Source: Zeugodacus cucurbitae
Lineage: Eukaryota > Arthropoda > Insecta > Diptera > Tephritidae
DNA length: 64,000 nt
Assembly (NCBI RefSeq): GCF_028554725.1
Contig: NC_071670.1
Coordinates: 54,258,501-54,322,500 of the forward strand
Reading direction: 5' to 3'
The notes beneath the pieces were generated by a model that ran no database searches, had not been told where the DNA came from, and saw only the letters and a program-made list of their open reading frames with translations. This document shows positions 48,472-59,710 of this stretch, piece after piece (the stretch's first letter is position 1; each line of letters opens with the position of its first letter). Made by a program: the position numbers and the translations under genes.

Positions 48472-49508
48472 TATAAGTACAAACACACCTAAACCATCGC
48501 CTCAGCGCCAGGCAATTGTAATGTTGCTCATACGCCCCAGTACGCGGCGCTTTAAATTTGTTTAACACACGCAAAATGAGGGTTTTCACTGTTTTCATGT
48601 TGTTTTGTGTGCTTTTCTATTGTTTCCACTTGTTTCTCTGACATTAAAACTGTTCGCTGTTAACTTACCACCTAATTGTATTGCAAACTTTTTAATTAGT
48701 CCTTTTGTTGTGCGACAGTCAAGTCCGTAACACCAAAACATTATTGTTGTTGTTGTTGTTACCCACATACAAACCTCATTTATATTTTATTGTATTTTGT
48801 TAATTATGTAAAGAAATTCCGGTTGTAAACACGATCTGGGTCAGACAGACGCTATTATGCACACTCGTGCTCGCCGCTAACGCTTAACGGTATTAGCAAC
48901 ACATTGTGCCGCCATTTTTCAAAGGCAACATAGCTTAAGGGATTTTCTTTTGTTTTTCTTTTTTTCTCTAATATTTCCCTTTTTACCGTTGTGTGTGTGC
49001 TAATTAAAATATCAGTCGCGCTGTGGTTGTCAGTTGCAGTAGTTTATGATATCCTTTATACTCGACTACTCTGCCACTACCAGTTGGCTTACATACTTAC
49101 AGCTGTTTACCTCTACATACTTGTGCCTCGTGTTGCCTTCATCATTGTGTGGCAACAAAACGCCAGTGAGTGTCTTCTTAATTAGCTCATTTAATTATGA
49201 TTGATATGCTGGTTAACGTTAATGGCCATTTTTCTACTCCATATCAGGTTTTATGCTTGCTGCCGTTTGTCTACGGCGCATGTGTATCGGTTACATTAAT
49301 TTCTATAATGCGAAATGAAAGCTTTAATTCTGTAGCCTTGTTTGCCACACAAGGTTATTTCATAAATTAATGTAAGGATTGTGTGGGTTGGCAAATTAAA
49401 TGATATGTTTTTAATTAGTTCATGATAATTTCGTATTCATACTTTAATTGAATGATTGACATTCACTTTAAGCATAAATTGATAAAATAATGGTATTAAA
49501 AGATGGAT
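48472..49508. other. Non-coding DNA
   Basis: No supported exon. A (TTG)n tract lies near 48740-48760. Confidence 0.4.
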
Positions 49509-49999
49509 TGACACCGCTTATGCGGTTATAGCCGTGTCCACAACAGCGCGCCACGCATCTCTCCTTTTGGCAGTTTGGCGCCAATTAGTAATACCAAGTG
49601 AAGTCAGGTCCTTCTCCAATTGGTCCTTCCATCGGAGTGGAGGTCTCCCTCTTCCTCGGCTTCCACCAGCGGGTACCGCATCGAAAACTATCAGAGCTGG
49701 GGCACTTTCGTGCATTCGAACAACATGACCTAGCCAGCGTAGTCGCTGTCTTTTCATTCCATCGTCTGCGGTATTCGCCGTTGCCAATGTTTAAGGGACC
49801 ATAAATCTTGCGCAAAACCTTTCTCTCGAAAACTTCTAGTGCCGTCTCATCGGTTGTTGACATCGTCCACGCTTCTGCACCATAAAGGACGGGAATTATG
49901 AGTGACTTGTAGAGTTTAGTTTTTGTTCGTCGAGAGAGGACTTTACTTTTTCAATTGCCTACTCAGTCCGTAGTAGCACCTGTTGGCAAGAGTGATTCT
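49509..49999 (-). mobile_element. LINE 3' end, copy 2 of the family at 9948
   Basis: Minus-strand 3' fragment sharing RKVLRKIYGPLNIGNGEYRR and RLRWLGHVVR-like peptides with the copies at 9948 and 53903. About 58 bp is missing between the blocks at about 49756, which breaks the frame. Its 3' terminus lacks an obvious tail and no target duplication was found, so it is older or rearranged. Confidence 0.75.
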
Positions 50000-50339
50000 A
50001 TTGGAGATCCTAATATTTTTTTTGAAATCTTGCAAAGCGTCTTGATTCTTTTGAATTTTTCTATGGTTGAAATATTCTGTACAGGCTGATATTTTATGCT
50101 GAGCAGTGGGAATTGTCCCAAAAAAACCGCTTCAATTTTAAATTTATATCATATACCAAACGGGTCGGTATACATACTCTTCTTAAATGATATCGAGTTT
50201 TGGTCGATGAAATAGTAGTTTTAGAGCTGATGGTTACTACTGCTACGTACTACAGACCAGTTCTTCATTGAGTGCGTTAGTACTTTCAGTGATACTCTTT
50301 GAACAACAATAAAAACTGCTTTCTCTAAGCAAGGTTAAT
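50000..50339. other. Non-coding DNA
   Basis: Short gap between two LINE fragments; nothing recognisable. Confidence 0.35.
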
Positions 50340-50640
50340 CTTGGCGCGATCATAGGTGTGAGTACTGGATATTGTCTGGCAGGAACGTTAAGGCTAGGGA
50401 TCCTGGCAGACACAAGTTTTTTAAGCTATTTGGAGGAAGGCGAGGTGGAATCACCTTCTCCAATATCCAACTTTTCCCAGACTGAGATTGATAGGCCCAC
50501 CTTTGGCGAACCCAACGAATTGGCTAGAACTGACATTCGCCGATTTAAGGAGTTCGTGACATATTCCAAGCGTTTCGCCAGAGCTCAAAACTGTTCAAGT
50601 GAGATCTTCTTGCATATGCTTAATAACCTAAACTAACCTA
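50340..50640 (+). pseudogene. C-terminal fragment of a jockey/R1-type LINE ORF
   Basis: The frame reads GYCLAGTLRLGILADTSF, EEGEVESPSP, FGEPNELARTDIRRFKEF and VTYSKRFAR. This resembles the region after RNase H in fly LINEs, where a Cys/His cluster precedes 'RLRYLG'. The key cysteines are replaced (SFLSY), so it is decayed. It ends near CCTAAACTAACCTAAATC, a typical short-repeat tail. A reversed, internally expanded relative lies at 59215-59710. Confidence 0.55.
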
Positions 50641-50740
50641 AATCTAAACAGTAAAGAATCCACGAATGACGCTATTTCGTTATTCACGTGATGTGTTCAA
50701 AAAATTACTGTAATTGTAAAATATCACGGGCTTGGAGATC

Positions 50741-51390
50741 TTTTTATACTCTCGCAACAAAAGTTGCTAAGAGAGTATTATTGTTTTGTTCACATAACGG
50801 TTGTTTGCAAGTCCTAAAACTAAACGAGTTAGATATAGTTGTATAGTACCAAAGTGATCAGGGTGACGAGTAAAGTTCAAATCCGGATAACTGTCTGTCC
50901 GTCCGTGCAAGCTGTAACTTGAGTAAAAATTGAGATATCTTAATGAAACTTGGAACAGGTGTTTGGCACCATAAGAAGGTTAAGTTCGAAGATGGGCGGA
51001 AAACACATAAAGAGCTATAACTAAGCCATAAATTAATCTATGAACTTAAAATTCGGTACAAACGAACTATGAACTACAAATTTGGTTCTAGGAAGGGGCA
51101 TATTTGGATGTAATTTTTTTGGGAAAGTGGGCGTGGCCCCGCCCCATACTAAGTTTTTTCATATTCATATCTCGTAAACTACTAAAGCTATATCAACGAA
51201 ACTTTCAACCACGCCTCTTCCCATATACCAGAACTTTGAAGCCAATCTGAATCATCTACTTTACAACATATAAAGGAAGCACCAGTGCAGATATCGGAAT
51301 AGAACTTTGTACAAATACTGCATTTATAGTGTGCCATCGCTCTTTTAAAAATCTTCAAAATCGGACCATAAGTATTCAAGTCCTCATACA
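50741..51390 (+). repeat. GC-box dispersed repeat, copy D, left part
   Basis: Starts TTTTTATACTCTCGCAAC with the GCAAC hairpin, and runs through 'gtgggcgtggccccgcccc' near 51127. It is interrupted after CTCATACA at 51390 by a hAT-like insertion and resumes at 52403. Confidence 0.8.
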
Positions 51391-52402
51391 TAGGGATGCA
51401 AACGATGTATCGATGTTTTTGAAACATCGATGTTTTCGTCAAAAAGCATCGATGTTAGCCATCGATGTCCCGAATCTAAAAACATCGATGCATCGATGTC
51501 ACTTTCAACGATGTTTTATGTTGATGTTTTATATAAAAATTTGATTTCACACCTTCACACTTTTTCGGGTATTAACTCCATACGCTTTATTACATTGGAA
51601 TTCGATTTTTGTAAAATACGGAGAATTCGTTAAGGGAATGTGCGCTTGGTTATTTTTATGATTTATTTATACAATTTAATTCTGGCGTAGGCTACTGCGT
51701 TAGATCAGAAATTCAAAATACTGCATTTTAAAGATGCTATTGCTAAAAGAAATACCTTTTTTTCATAAAAAAATCAAAGAATCGCCCCGATACAACGGAA
51801 TCTTCGGATGAGTGTGAAACAGAATACTCGTTTGATATTTGGAACCAGAATAAACATTTGGTCCACCAAAAGGTGAAATATAAGCTGTCAAATTTATCTA
51901 CAATTACAGGGACCGAAGGTTGAAGAGAAAGTGTATCTCGGCTGTTACCCCTACCAATCAGAAGCCAATAGAGTTTGGGTTGACATGAATACTGTGTTTC
52001 CGGAGTTGTATAAATAGGCTTATTAATATTTACACATTGTGGCCACTTCAGTGCCGAGTAAACGACCGTTTTCTAAACCCGGGGCAACTATCACGCAGAA
52101 GTAAAATCGAAAAAAATTCAGTGAAAAAACTTTCCATGTCCTTGTTTTCAAATTCTGTTATTTATTGAGAAAAAACTTTAACAGACACATAATGCTAAGT
52201 GAAATAAAATGTATCAACTTAAGACGTACTACATTTCCTTTATTTATGCTTCTTCTTCTGTATCCAAAAAAAATTTCAAAAATAGATCGATGTTTCGATG
52301 TATCGATGTTTCAATGGCCGATGTTTTTGATTTCGATGGGTTTTGAAGAAACATCGATACATCGAACCATCGATGTTTCATTTCACGATGTTTGCATCCC
52401 TA
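51391..52402. mobile_element. hAT-like element nested in repeat copy D
   Basis: 1,012 bp with terminal inverted repeats TAGGGATGCAAACGATG and the reverse-complement form ending CATCCCTA. It is flanked by an exact 8-bp duplication CTCATACA (51383-51390, 52403-52410), the hallmark of hAT transposition. Both subterminal regions are packed with ATCGATG words (51400-51520 and 52290-52390). The middle (about 51900-52160) holds frame-broken remains of the hAT C-terminal dimerisation region, read as NRLINIYTLWPLQC and KLSMSLFSNS. Non-autonomous. Confidence 0.82.
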
Positions 52403-52744
52403 CTCATACATCGAAAATGAGGAGCTTCGAGCTTCGAGCATCGAATAAATTTTTTAACGAAAATATAGGTGAATCTCTCAGATATTTTGAATAAATTCAG
52501 AGGGAATATTTTTCTTCTAATATAATGTCTCCGTGTCTAAAATACGTGAAATCGGGTCATAACTTCAACTAACTCCCATATACTTAATATTAGGATTTGC
52601 AGACTTTCAATGGACTTTATACCATATACATATATGCCGAATATGTGGGTAAAATTTTTTGTTATCTTAATTAAATTAAATAAATAAATTGCGAGAGTAT
52701 AAAATGTTCGGTTACACCCGAACTTAGCCCTTTCTTACTTGTTT
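52403..52744 (+). repeat. GC-box dispersed repeat, copy D, right part
   Basis: Resumes with CTCATACATCGAAAATGAGG and ends 'gcgagagtataaaatgttcgg', 'ttacacccgaacttagccc', 'tttcttacttg', the intact right terminus with the GTTCGG/CCGAAC hairpin. Confidence 0.8.
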
Positions 52745-53889
52745 CTTTATGTTAATATACTTTCCCTAAAGTACGATAAAATCAGATGTGTTCTTTACTT
52801 TGTCCGTAGAAGTCGAAGTTAGACAGGTTTTCATAAGCTTGGCGATTTTCGTTTGTTAAAAGCTCACACTTCGTTGCTTGTTCGTGAATTATTGGCCGAA
52901 AAAAATACTGTAACTATGCTCCATCTATATTCTACAGATATAGCTCAGTGTTATTTTTTTCCTATTTCCAAAAGTAAAAAGAATCTTATAGGTCCGTCTT
53001 ACAAATACTCGTGGTTATGTATCAACCCTAATACTTCCTGTTTTTGCCATCAATTTCATGTCAGTTTTATTAGTTTTTTTGTTTTTATTCTCATTCATAA
53101 TTCTTCCTTGCATTCCGACTCTCTCTGCACACTTTTTATGCAGTCTTTAATGATTTTTTATGCTCTGAAGTTCAGAAAAAAGTTCGAAGCTTAAATGAGA
53201 TCATATTTTTTGCACGCACTTTCTCCCCTTCTTCTACTTGTATGTGTGAGTGCATCATTAATTAGCATTTTATCCCGTTTTATGTATGTATGGTTAATAC
53301 TTTTCTGCATTATTCAAATTCCGTAATAAATTAAAAAAAAGCTATAAAATAATAAATAATAATTTTTGAGGTTATGTTCAACGTTTTTTCTCTTTGCTTT
53401 TCTGACAGTTGCAAATGAACGCGCACTGTACATGACATAAAATTTTGAATTCCAAAGAAATAGTACACTATCGCATTTATTAAAATTTCAACAACAAATT
53501 GTCAAAAAAAAACTTGTATTTGGAAAACACAAAATTTTGTACAAATAAAGTGTTTCGGTTGTGAAACGTGCTTTTTGGCAACATTCATTTAATTCTATTA
53601 ATGCCTTTGTATACATATCAAAACATATGTTTCTACAGCCGACAGCTACAAATTTAATAGTTCTCTTTGTTGGTGTTTGTTTGATAGAACCGTTAAATTA
53701 TTTTAATTAGTTCCAAACTGGTTCGCTTATGTCATACTTTCATCCAAAAGTATTTGCTTTATATCATTATTGAATTAAAATGCTGAGTCCATTGAAGTCA
53801 TTTAATTGCTTTTAAATGAAATTATAAAATTTTCAAACAAATCACACTCTTTCTCCAGCATGCGTTAACAGTGAGAGCGAATATTTTGA
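52745..53889. other. Non-coding DNA
   Basis: No exon recognised; ordinary AT-rich sequence. Confidence 0.4.
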
Positions 53890-53902
53890 ATATTTCAGTT
53901 AT
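53890..53902. repeat. Target-site duplication, left copy
   Basis: 13-mer ATATTTCAGTTAT, repeated exactly at 54469-54481 on the other side of the LINE fragment. Confidence 0.8.
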
Positions 53903-54468
53903 GTATGTATGTGATTGGCGTTGCAACCGTTTAGCCGGTTATAGCCGAATCGACGATAGTGCGCCACCTGTCTCTCTCCTTCGCAGTTCGGCGCCAGTTG
54001 GAGATCCCAAGTGTAACCAGGTCGCTCTCCACCTGGTCCCTCCAACGGAGTGGAGGCCTTCCCCTTCCTCGGCTTCCTCCGGCGGGTACTGCATCGAACA
54101 CTTTCAGGGCTGGAGTGTTTTCGTCCATTCGGACAACATGACCTAGCCAGCGTAGCCGCTGTCTTTTTATTCGCTGAACTATGTCAATGTCGTCGTATAA
54201 CTCGTACAGCTCATCGTTCCATCGTCTGCGGTATTCGCCGTTGCCAATGTTCTGAGGACCATAAATCTTGCGCAAAATTTTCCTCTCGAAAACTCCTAGT
54301 GTCGTCTCATCTGATGTTGACATCGTCCAAGCTTCTGCACCGTAAAGCAGGACGGGAATGATAAGCGACTTGTAGAGCTTGATTTTGGTTCGTCGAGAGA
54401 GGACTTTACTGTTCAATTGCCTACTCAGTCCAAAGTAGCACCTGTTGGCAAGAGTTATTCTGCGCTGG
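53903..54468 (-). mobile_element. LINE 3' end, copy 3, with 13-bp target duplication
   Basis: 566-bp 5'-truncated insertion on the minus strand. It keeps an open C-terminal frame (53931-54416) with SRRTKIKLYKSLI, YGAEAWTM, RRRWNDELYELYDD, RLRWLGHVVR and a stop after DSAITG. The 3' tail is (CATA)n on the element strand, where copy 1 has (TA)n. Confidence 0.88.
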
Positions 54469-54481
54469 ATATTTCAGTTAT
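54469..54481. repeat. Target-site duplication, right copy
   Basis: Exact repeat of 53890-53902 marking the truncated 5' end of the LINE. Confidence 0.8.
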
Positions 54482-54699
54482 ACTTCATACTATTTAGTCA
54501 TTCTATCAAAAATGTGTAGCTATTAAAAAAATCTTTCGAGAATTTTGAATTCCACTTCATGATAGTCAAATATTTGAGTCACCACGTTCATATAAAGCTT
54601 ACAAAGAATGCTGCTCGATCAGCTATATACATATGCATATGACTTATTTGAACTTGAAATCATAACTGGCTACTCGATAAAATATAATATATGTGTGCC

Positions 54700-55090
54700 T
54701 TCCACTGTGATGGACCTAGATGGTTGTACTCGTAGGTCTAATTGAGAAATTTGAGTATAATTTTACAGCGATGTTGAATATTTTAGATGTGAGTAAACCT
54801 CATTTTCACTCAAAGGTATGACTAATACACAATATTACCCATATGTCCACATCCAGCATACAGTCCACCGGAAGTTTGAAAATCCGTATATCACGTATAT
54901 GGGGACGTATATAATTTCTTTAGAATATCTGAGAGTTTCTTTAAAAATACTAGCCATAAGCACTGAGGTACTCATGTTCGATATCTGGGACCTTGAAAAG
55001 TTATAGTTAGATTTCGGCGATCCTTAGATGACCTATATCACACTAGAAATTCGGTATTTGTGCAAAGTACTTTGATCTACACCGACTACT
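54700..55090 (-). repeat. Degenerate piece of the GC-box repeat, copy E
   Basis: Shares 'atatctgagag', 'catgttcgatatctggg', 'ccttgaaaagttatagtt' and 'ggtatttgtgcaaagt' with copies A and B in the same order. Both ends are lost. Confidence 0.5.
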
Positions 55091-56107
55091 TTTAATAAAT
55101 TAAAATTTTTACTGTTTTTTAATTTAGTTTGTCGAATTCACTACCCTTTTTTATCAAAGATCTCCAAACTAAGTCTGTCATAAAACACTCGTAATTTTCT
55201 AGTAGCCAAGTCATTACTCGTACTAGTGCAGTAGCGTTAAATTTTTATTACGCTGTTGCCCATAAAGTTTTAAATATTTGTAAAATTTGATTTGAATTGA
55301 ATTTTTATTGAGACATTCATTCATTTTATTGCGAAATTCAGTGAGCTTGACTTTAAATGCTGGTTTGTGGTGTAATATCACCGGAAATTAATTTGCATTT
55401 TAAATAGTTCGACAACTCACCATACACATAAATTTCAGTGTGTAGAGGTACAATGGTATGTCCTCTATTTTCAAGAACCTTGTTCTTACATTCTTTCGTA
55501 GAAAATTTTCTAATCAAATACTTTTGCAAAAAGTTTTTTAATTCACCGCAGTACTTCGGAGACTGCATCAGAGAATCAATACCTTTTCTTTTTAATACGT
55601 TTCACGTCTTTCGCCTGCATTTTCATGGTTACTCACTGCAGTGGGAAATCATATAGTACATTGTGCTCTCGGTGAACTTAGGCGGAACTAGTTTATATTG
55701 GTACAGTACCAGTCAGTATCAGCTGATCAACATAGTGGAGCTTATTAAATGATGATTCGGTGATTTAAATCTAGAACTATGACTGTAAAACCTTGTAACC
55801 TTGATAGTATTCTAAATTAAAGCCCGAAATAAAATTTCTAAATACCTTACATTGAGTAAATAGTTAACTAGTTTTTCGTATATCCTACTACAATATGTAC
55901 TCTATTTTGAATTGCTTTTCTACAATCCGCCCATTGTGTAGCACTGCTTGTGGCGCGACTCACCACCAACACGTTGACAATCGGGTTAAGAGGCGTTAAT
56001 GTTGCTGACGTTCAAACCATTATTTCATGGCTGCTGTTGGTCGCTCTTTTGTGTGTCTTCAAGCTTAAACTGCTTAGTTGGCGTTGCTACCACGACATAA
56101 AATAGAA
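55091..56107. other. Non-coding DNA
   Basis: No exon recognised. Confidence 0.4.
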
Positions 56108-56750
56108 ACGAATAAGGGAGAGCTAAATTCGCGAGAAGTCGAACATTGGGTTATTTACAATTTTTAATAAGTTAACTCATACTTCAGGTTAGTCTATAGA
56201 TATTCCCCATTAATTTTATTCAGATATCTATACAATATATAGGGTATACAGCTAATTGCAAGTTTATTGGGTATATTTGGACCAGGGGAACGTCTGGATC
56301 GATTCCATCTATTTTGTAACCAAACTAAAGTACACTTGATTTCAGTAAGATCTCGGTATATGGGGGTTATGGTAATGTCAGGATCAATTTGGTATTTGTT
56401 TTCTATCAGTGTTGCCACATTGCTTGAGACATCTTTGGTCTAAATTATATTACGATAGCTCTGAGGTTGCTGAATGATATATTTCAAAGTAAAATAGACG
56501 ATGGGCCTCCTTAGTAGACCTCTATGTGTCATTATATGCTTTTTTTTCAAATATCGCCCTATTATGGGCGTGGTTAGTCCAGCTTTAAAGAAAATATTTA
56601 AATTTTCATTAAAGTTATCGCGTATAATATACGGATGGACATTATTTTGTTTTATCATTTTTCCTTTCGTCATCTTGGTTAAATTTGTATATATAGATGT
56701 CACAAGAAACAATTATATCCTTTGCAACATGTTGTGAGTGTATAAAATGT
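56108..56750 (-). repeat. Diverged GC-box repeat, copy F
   Basis: Begins 'gaataagggagagctaaatt', 'cgcgagaagtcgaaca', recalling the start of copy A, and ends 'gcaacatgttgtgagtgtataaaatg', recalling the GCAAC hairpin terminus. 'tatgggcgtggttag' is the one clear GC-box module. Heavily mutated. Confidence 0.5.
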
Positions 56751-59214
56751 CTTTACACAGCACCCATTTAATCCCATAGTTGTCCTTTTGCGCTTTTATC
56801 GTTATTATTATTCTTTCATTTAAATTCTCTCGCAAATGCTGCGTTGTCACTTGATTTGTGGCAAATAGTACTTTGTTGCAAGGTCATAAAAGTAATGGAG
56901 TGTGCTGTACCCGCATATAATTTATACTCGCTTTTGATATTTCTCAAATGGCAGGCAGCACTTTATGTCGCCTTTGATCCGTGTGCCTGAATTTCTTTTC
57001 TTTATTTACAGCAAAATGATTTAGATATCAGAGTTGTGGGATGTTAATAAGCTCTGCTAGATGGTTTCTGTTGGTGTTTGCTATCGCGAATGTTTACGAG
57101 GGACAATTGGTACGAGAGGATTTAGTATCACTGCTATTTAAGTAACCTTGAAGTCGCATAATCTCTTCTTATTTATTGTTTCTAATTCTTAATTTCTTTA
57201 TTTATCAGTTTTTATGGAAATATTTTTGGAATACAATTTAGCTTACTTTCAATTTCGCGTAAGATAAAATTTGTACTATTTTTTTTTCATGGTATGTTAC
57301 GCTCCCTTTTTTGTGAATATATACCTCTAGGGTTACGCAAACACTGCATAAATTGTTTCTTACTTAGATTAAGATAGTAGGTATTGTTCAAAGTGTTCTG
57401 GGGTTTATTAAGGAGCATTTTACTTCTGTATTCTCCAAGTTTGGAACGTAGCTGTCTCTTTGGATATGTAGTCTAAGTAAAAATTTCCGAAGTAAAGTCC
57501 TACCTCTCCCTTTCTAAAAATTATATTATAATCCTCTCCCACATTTCTAGTAGTTTTTTGTAATAGAAATTTCCGGAATAGTTTTACGAAACGATAACTT
57601 TCTTGGTCGGATAGTAAAATTGTTCGATTTCGGAGACCACCTTTCTTGATTAAGATGTTGCATTGCTCTCTATGACCGTCAAGTTGTTATCATCATAGTA
57701 AAGTGAGTAAAAATCTAAAGACTACAGAGGTCAACCCTCCGAATGGGTACAGAGTTTATGGTTCCTAAGATCGGTATGGAGCTTTGGCGCTTACACTTTT
57801 GCTAGATCTTAAATTCGAAAATTTGTCAATGTCACCGTTATATTACAAAGAAGTTTTCTTTGGCAAAACTGCCAATTGTTTTTGTTGTGCAATAAATATT
57901 TCCTCCTACATACTTGCTTTCAGTTTATCAAAGCCCACTTCAACTACTTAGTGAGAGAAATTAAAGTGTCTTATTTTCGATTGTCATCCTTGATGTGTGC
58001 AAGGTTGAGGACATATTGGGCGGAAGAGCAGAACAATGTTGAAAACAATAAAGAGAGAAAGCTTAACTACATTCTTACCCACTCATACAACTTTCCTCGC
58101 TGCTTTTCCTGCAGTACTACAACCTTTATACACCAGGGAGCTACTCTTCCTTCGCCGCAACTCACGTTTTCGAGCTTGACACGTTCGCCATTGTTGACAT
58201 TGTTGTCTGCTTTACCTGAAAGTTTGCGAAAAACTTTTTTTTATTATTATTATTTCGCTTCAGCAATGTTGTTTGATGCGTCGTGTGATGCTGTGTGTGC
58301 GTTTGTGGTACTTTAATTTCTGCGAGGGCACGCTTGCTTCCTCATGACTGCTTCCTGACAGCGCTTGAGTGGCTTACTCATGCTTGTTGGTTTGGTTTGG
58401 TTTGGTTTTTCGGTTGCTACTGTGTGTCTCCGTGTACTACTTGTTGACTCTCCACTTATTTATTTATGTGTTTATATTGTTTCCAATGGTTTTCATAACA
58501 CATACACTTAATTCTACGCTTGACTAGGCCCTCATAGCACAAAGTAGGCAATCAAAAGCACGCTCCTTATGTTTGTTGATTGATTTGCTGTAGTTGTTGT
58601 TATGAGCGCGATTCAATGATCTGGCAAACGAAATGTGTCCACATTTCAAAATAAAGTTATAAATTAAAATTGTTACTTTTTTATTTAGACATTTCATTTA
58701 CTTTTTTTTATTTTGTTTTGGTATACTTCGTTTCTTCGTTTCTACTTGAGTTGTCACATTTGTGAAGTGTTTTTCCACTGTGCCGAGTCCTTCAGTTTGA
58801 TTTTCATCGAAGTGTGGGTAGTTAAATCTTACGATTTGTTTTAAAAATGTTCAATAATTTATCTTCAAAGCACTGATTGAGATATTTTATCACTGAAGTA
58901 AATCGAAAGTATTTTCTTCATATCTCTATAAAGTGCCTTAAAGCTGTCATGCTCTCTGATTATTGGGCTATGGAAATGGTCATCATAACTTCGGTTTTTT
59001 CAATCTTTAGAAATGCTTTTCAAGTGTTGGAAAACATAATATTTTGTCTCTTTTCTTCTACAGACTACATCTTGTTGAAGATTATGTTATGTGCCCTAAA
59101 TGCCTTGGAGTTCTTAGCGTCTTTGGGAAAATATTGTTTAATATTCTCTCATCTCATCGATAGCCCCATCTATCCATATATTTTCTGTTAAAATTTTAGT
59201 TAGGTCAAGGAACA
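56751..59214. other. Non-coding DNA
   Basis: No exon recognised on either strand. The longest open frame (57876-58316, plus) is Ser/Thr/Phe-rich with no family resemblance or splice sites and is judged a chance frame. A TTTGG simple repeat lies near 58390-58410. Confidence 0.4.
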
Positions 59215-59710
59215 GATCTATGCGACAACAGATAATCTCATTTAGACAGCACACAGCTGTTCCTTGTGGTATTCGAATAGTTCTAACGGATCACGATTAT
59301 ACGAAGCGCTTGGACTGTATTACATAGTTCCGAAGCCGGCTTATGTCAATTCCAGTCAATTCGCTAGGTCCGCCGAAGGTGTGCCTACTGAGGCGCTTTA
59401 ACCTCGAACCTCGGAGGAAGTTCTTATGAGGAAGTGATTCCTCCTCGCTTTCCTAAGAAGTTCAAACAGTGTTTCGGTAGAAAATTACAATGTCCGCCGA
59501 AGGTGTGTATACCGAGGTGCTTTAACCTCGAACCTCGGAGGATATTCTTATGCGAAAGTTACCTCTCCTTCCTAAGAAGTTCAACCATATTTTCGATATC
59601 GCCTTCCGAGGCGCTTTAACCTCTAACCTCAAAGGAAGTGCTTAGGTGAAATTGATTCATCCTCGCCTTCCCAAGAGCTCAAACAGATTTTCGGTAGAAA
59701 ACCACACAGT
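59215..59710 (-). repeat. LINE C-terminal fragment with internal tandem expansion
   Basis: Antisense relative of 50340-50640 (shared 'gaagcgcttgga.t.t', 'tcaattc.agtcaattcgctaggt', 'ccgccgaaggtg'). The block GAGGCGCTTTAACCTCGAAC with 'ctcggaggaagttctta' and 'cctaagaagttcaa' recurs about three times at roughly 105-130-bp spacing (59390, 59515, 59609). Confidence 0.55.

Noticed and set aside
43590..52744. Classifying the GC-box repeat as a Helitron because of its terminal hairpins
   Set aside because: The ends do not show the TC start and CTRR end, and the hairpin is too far from the right end.
57876..58316. 146-codon plus-strand frame
   Set aside because: No motif, no coding-like composition and no splice context; chance openness is more likely.
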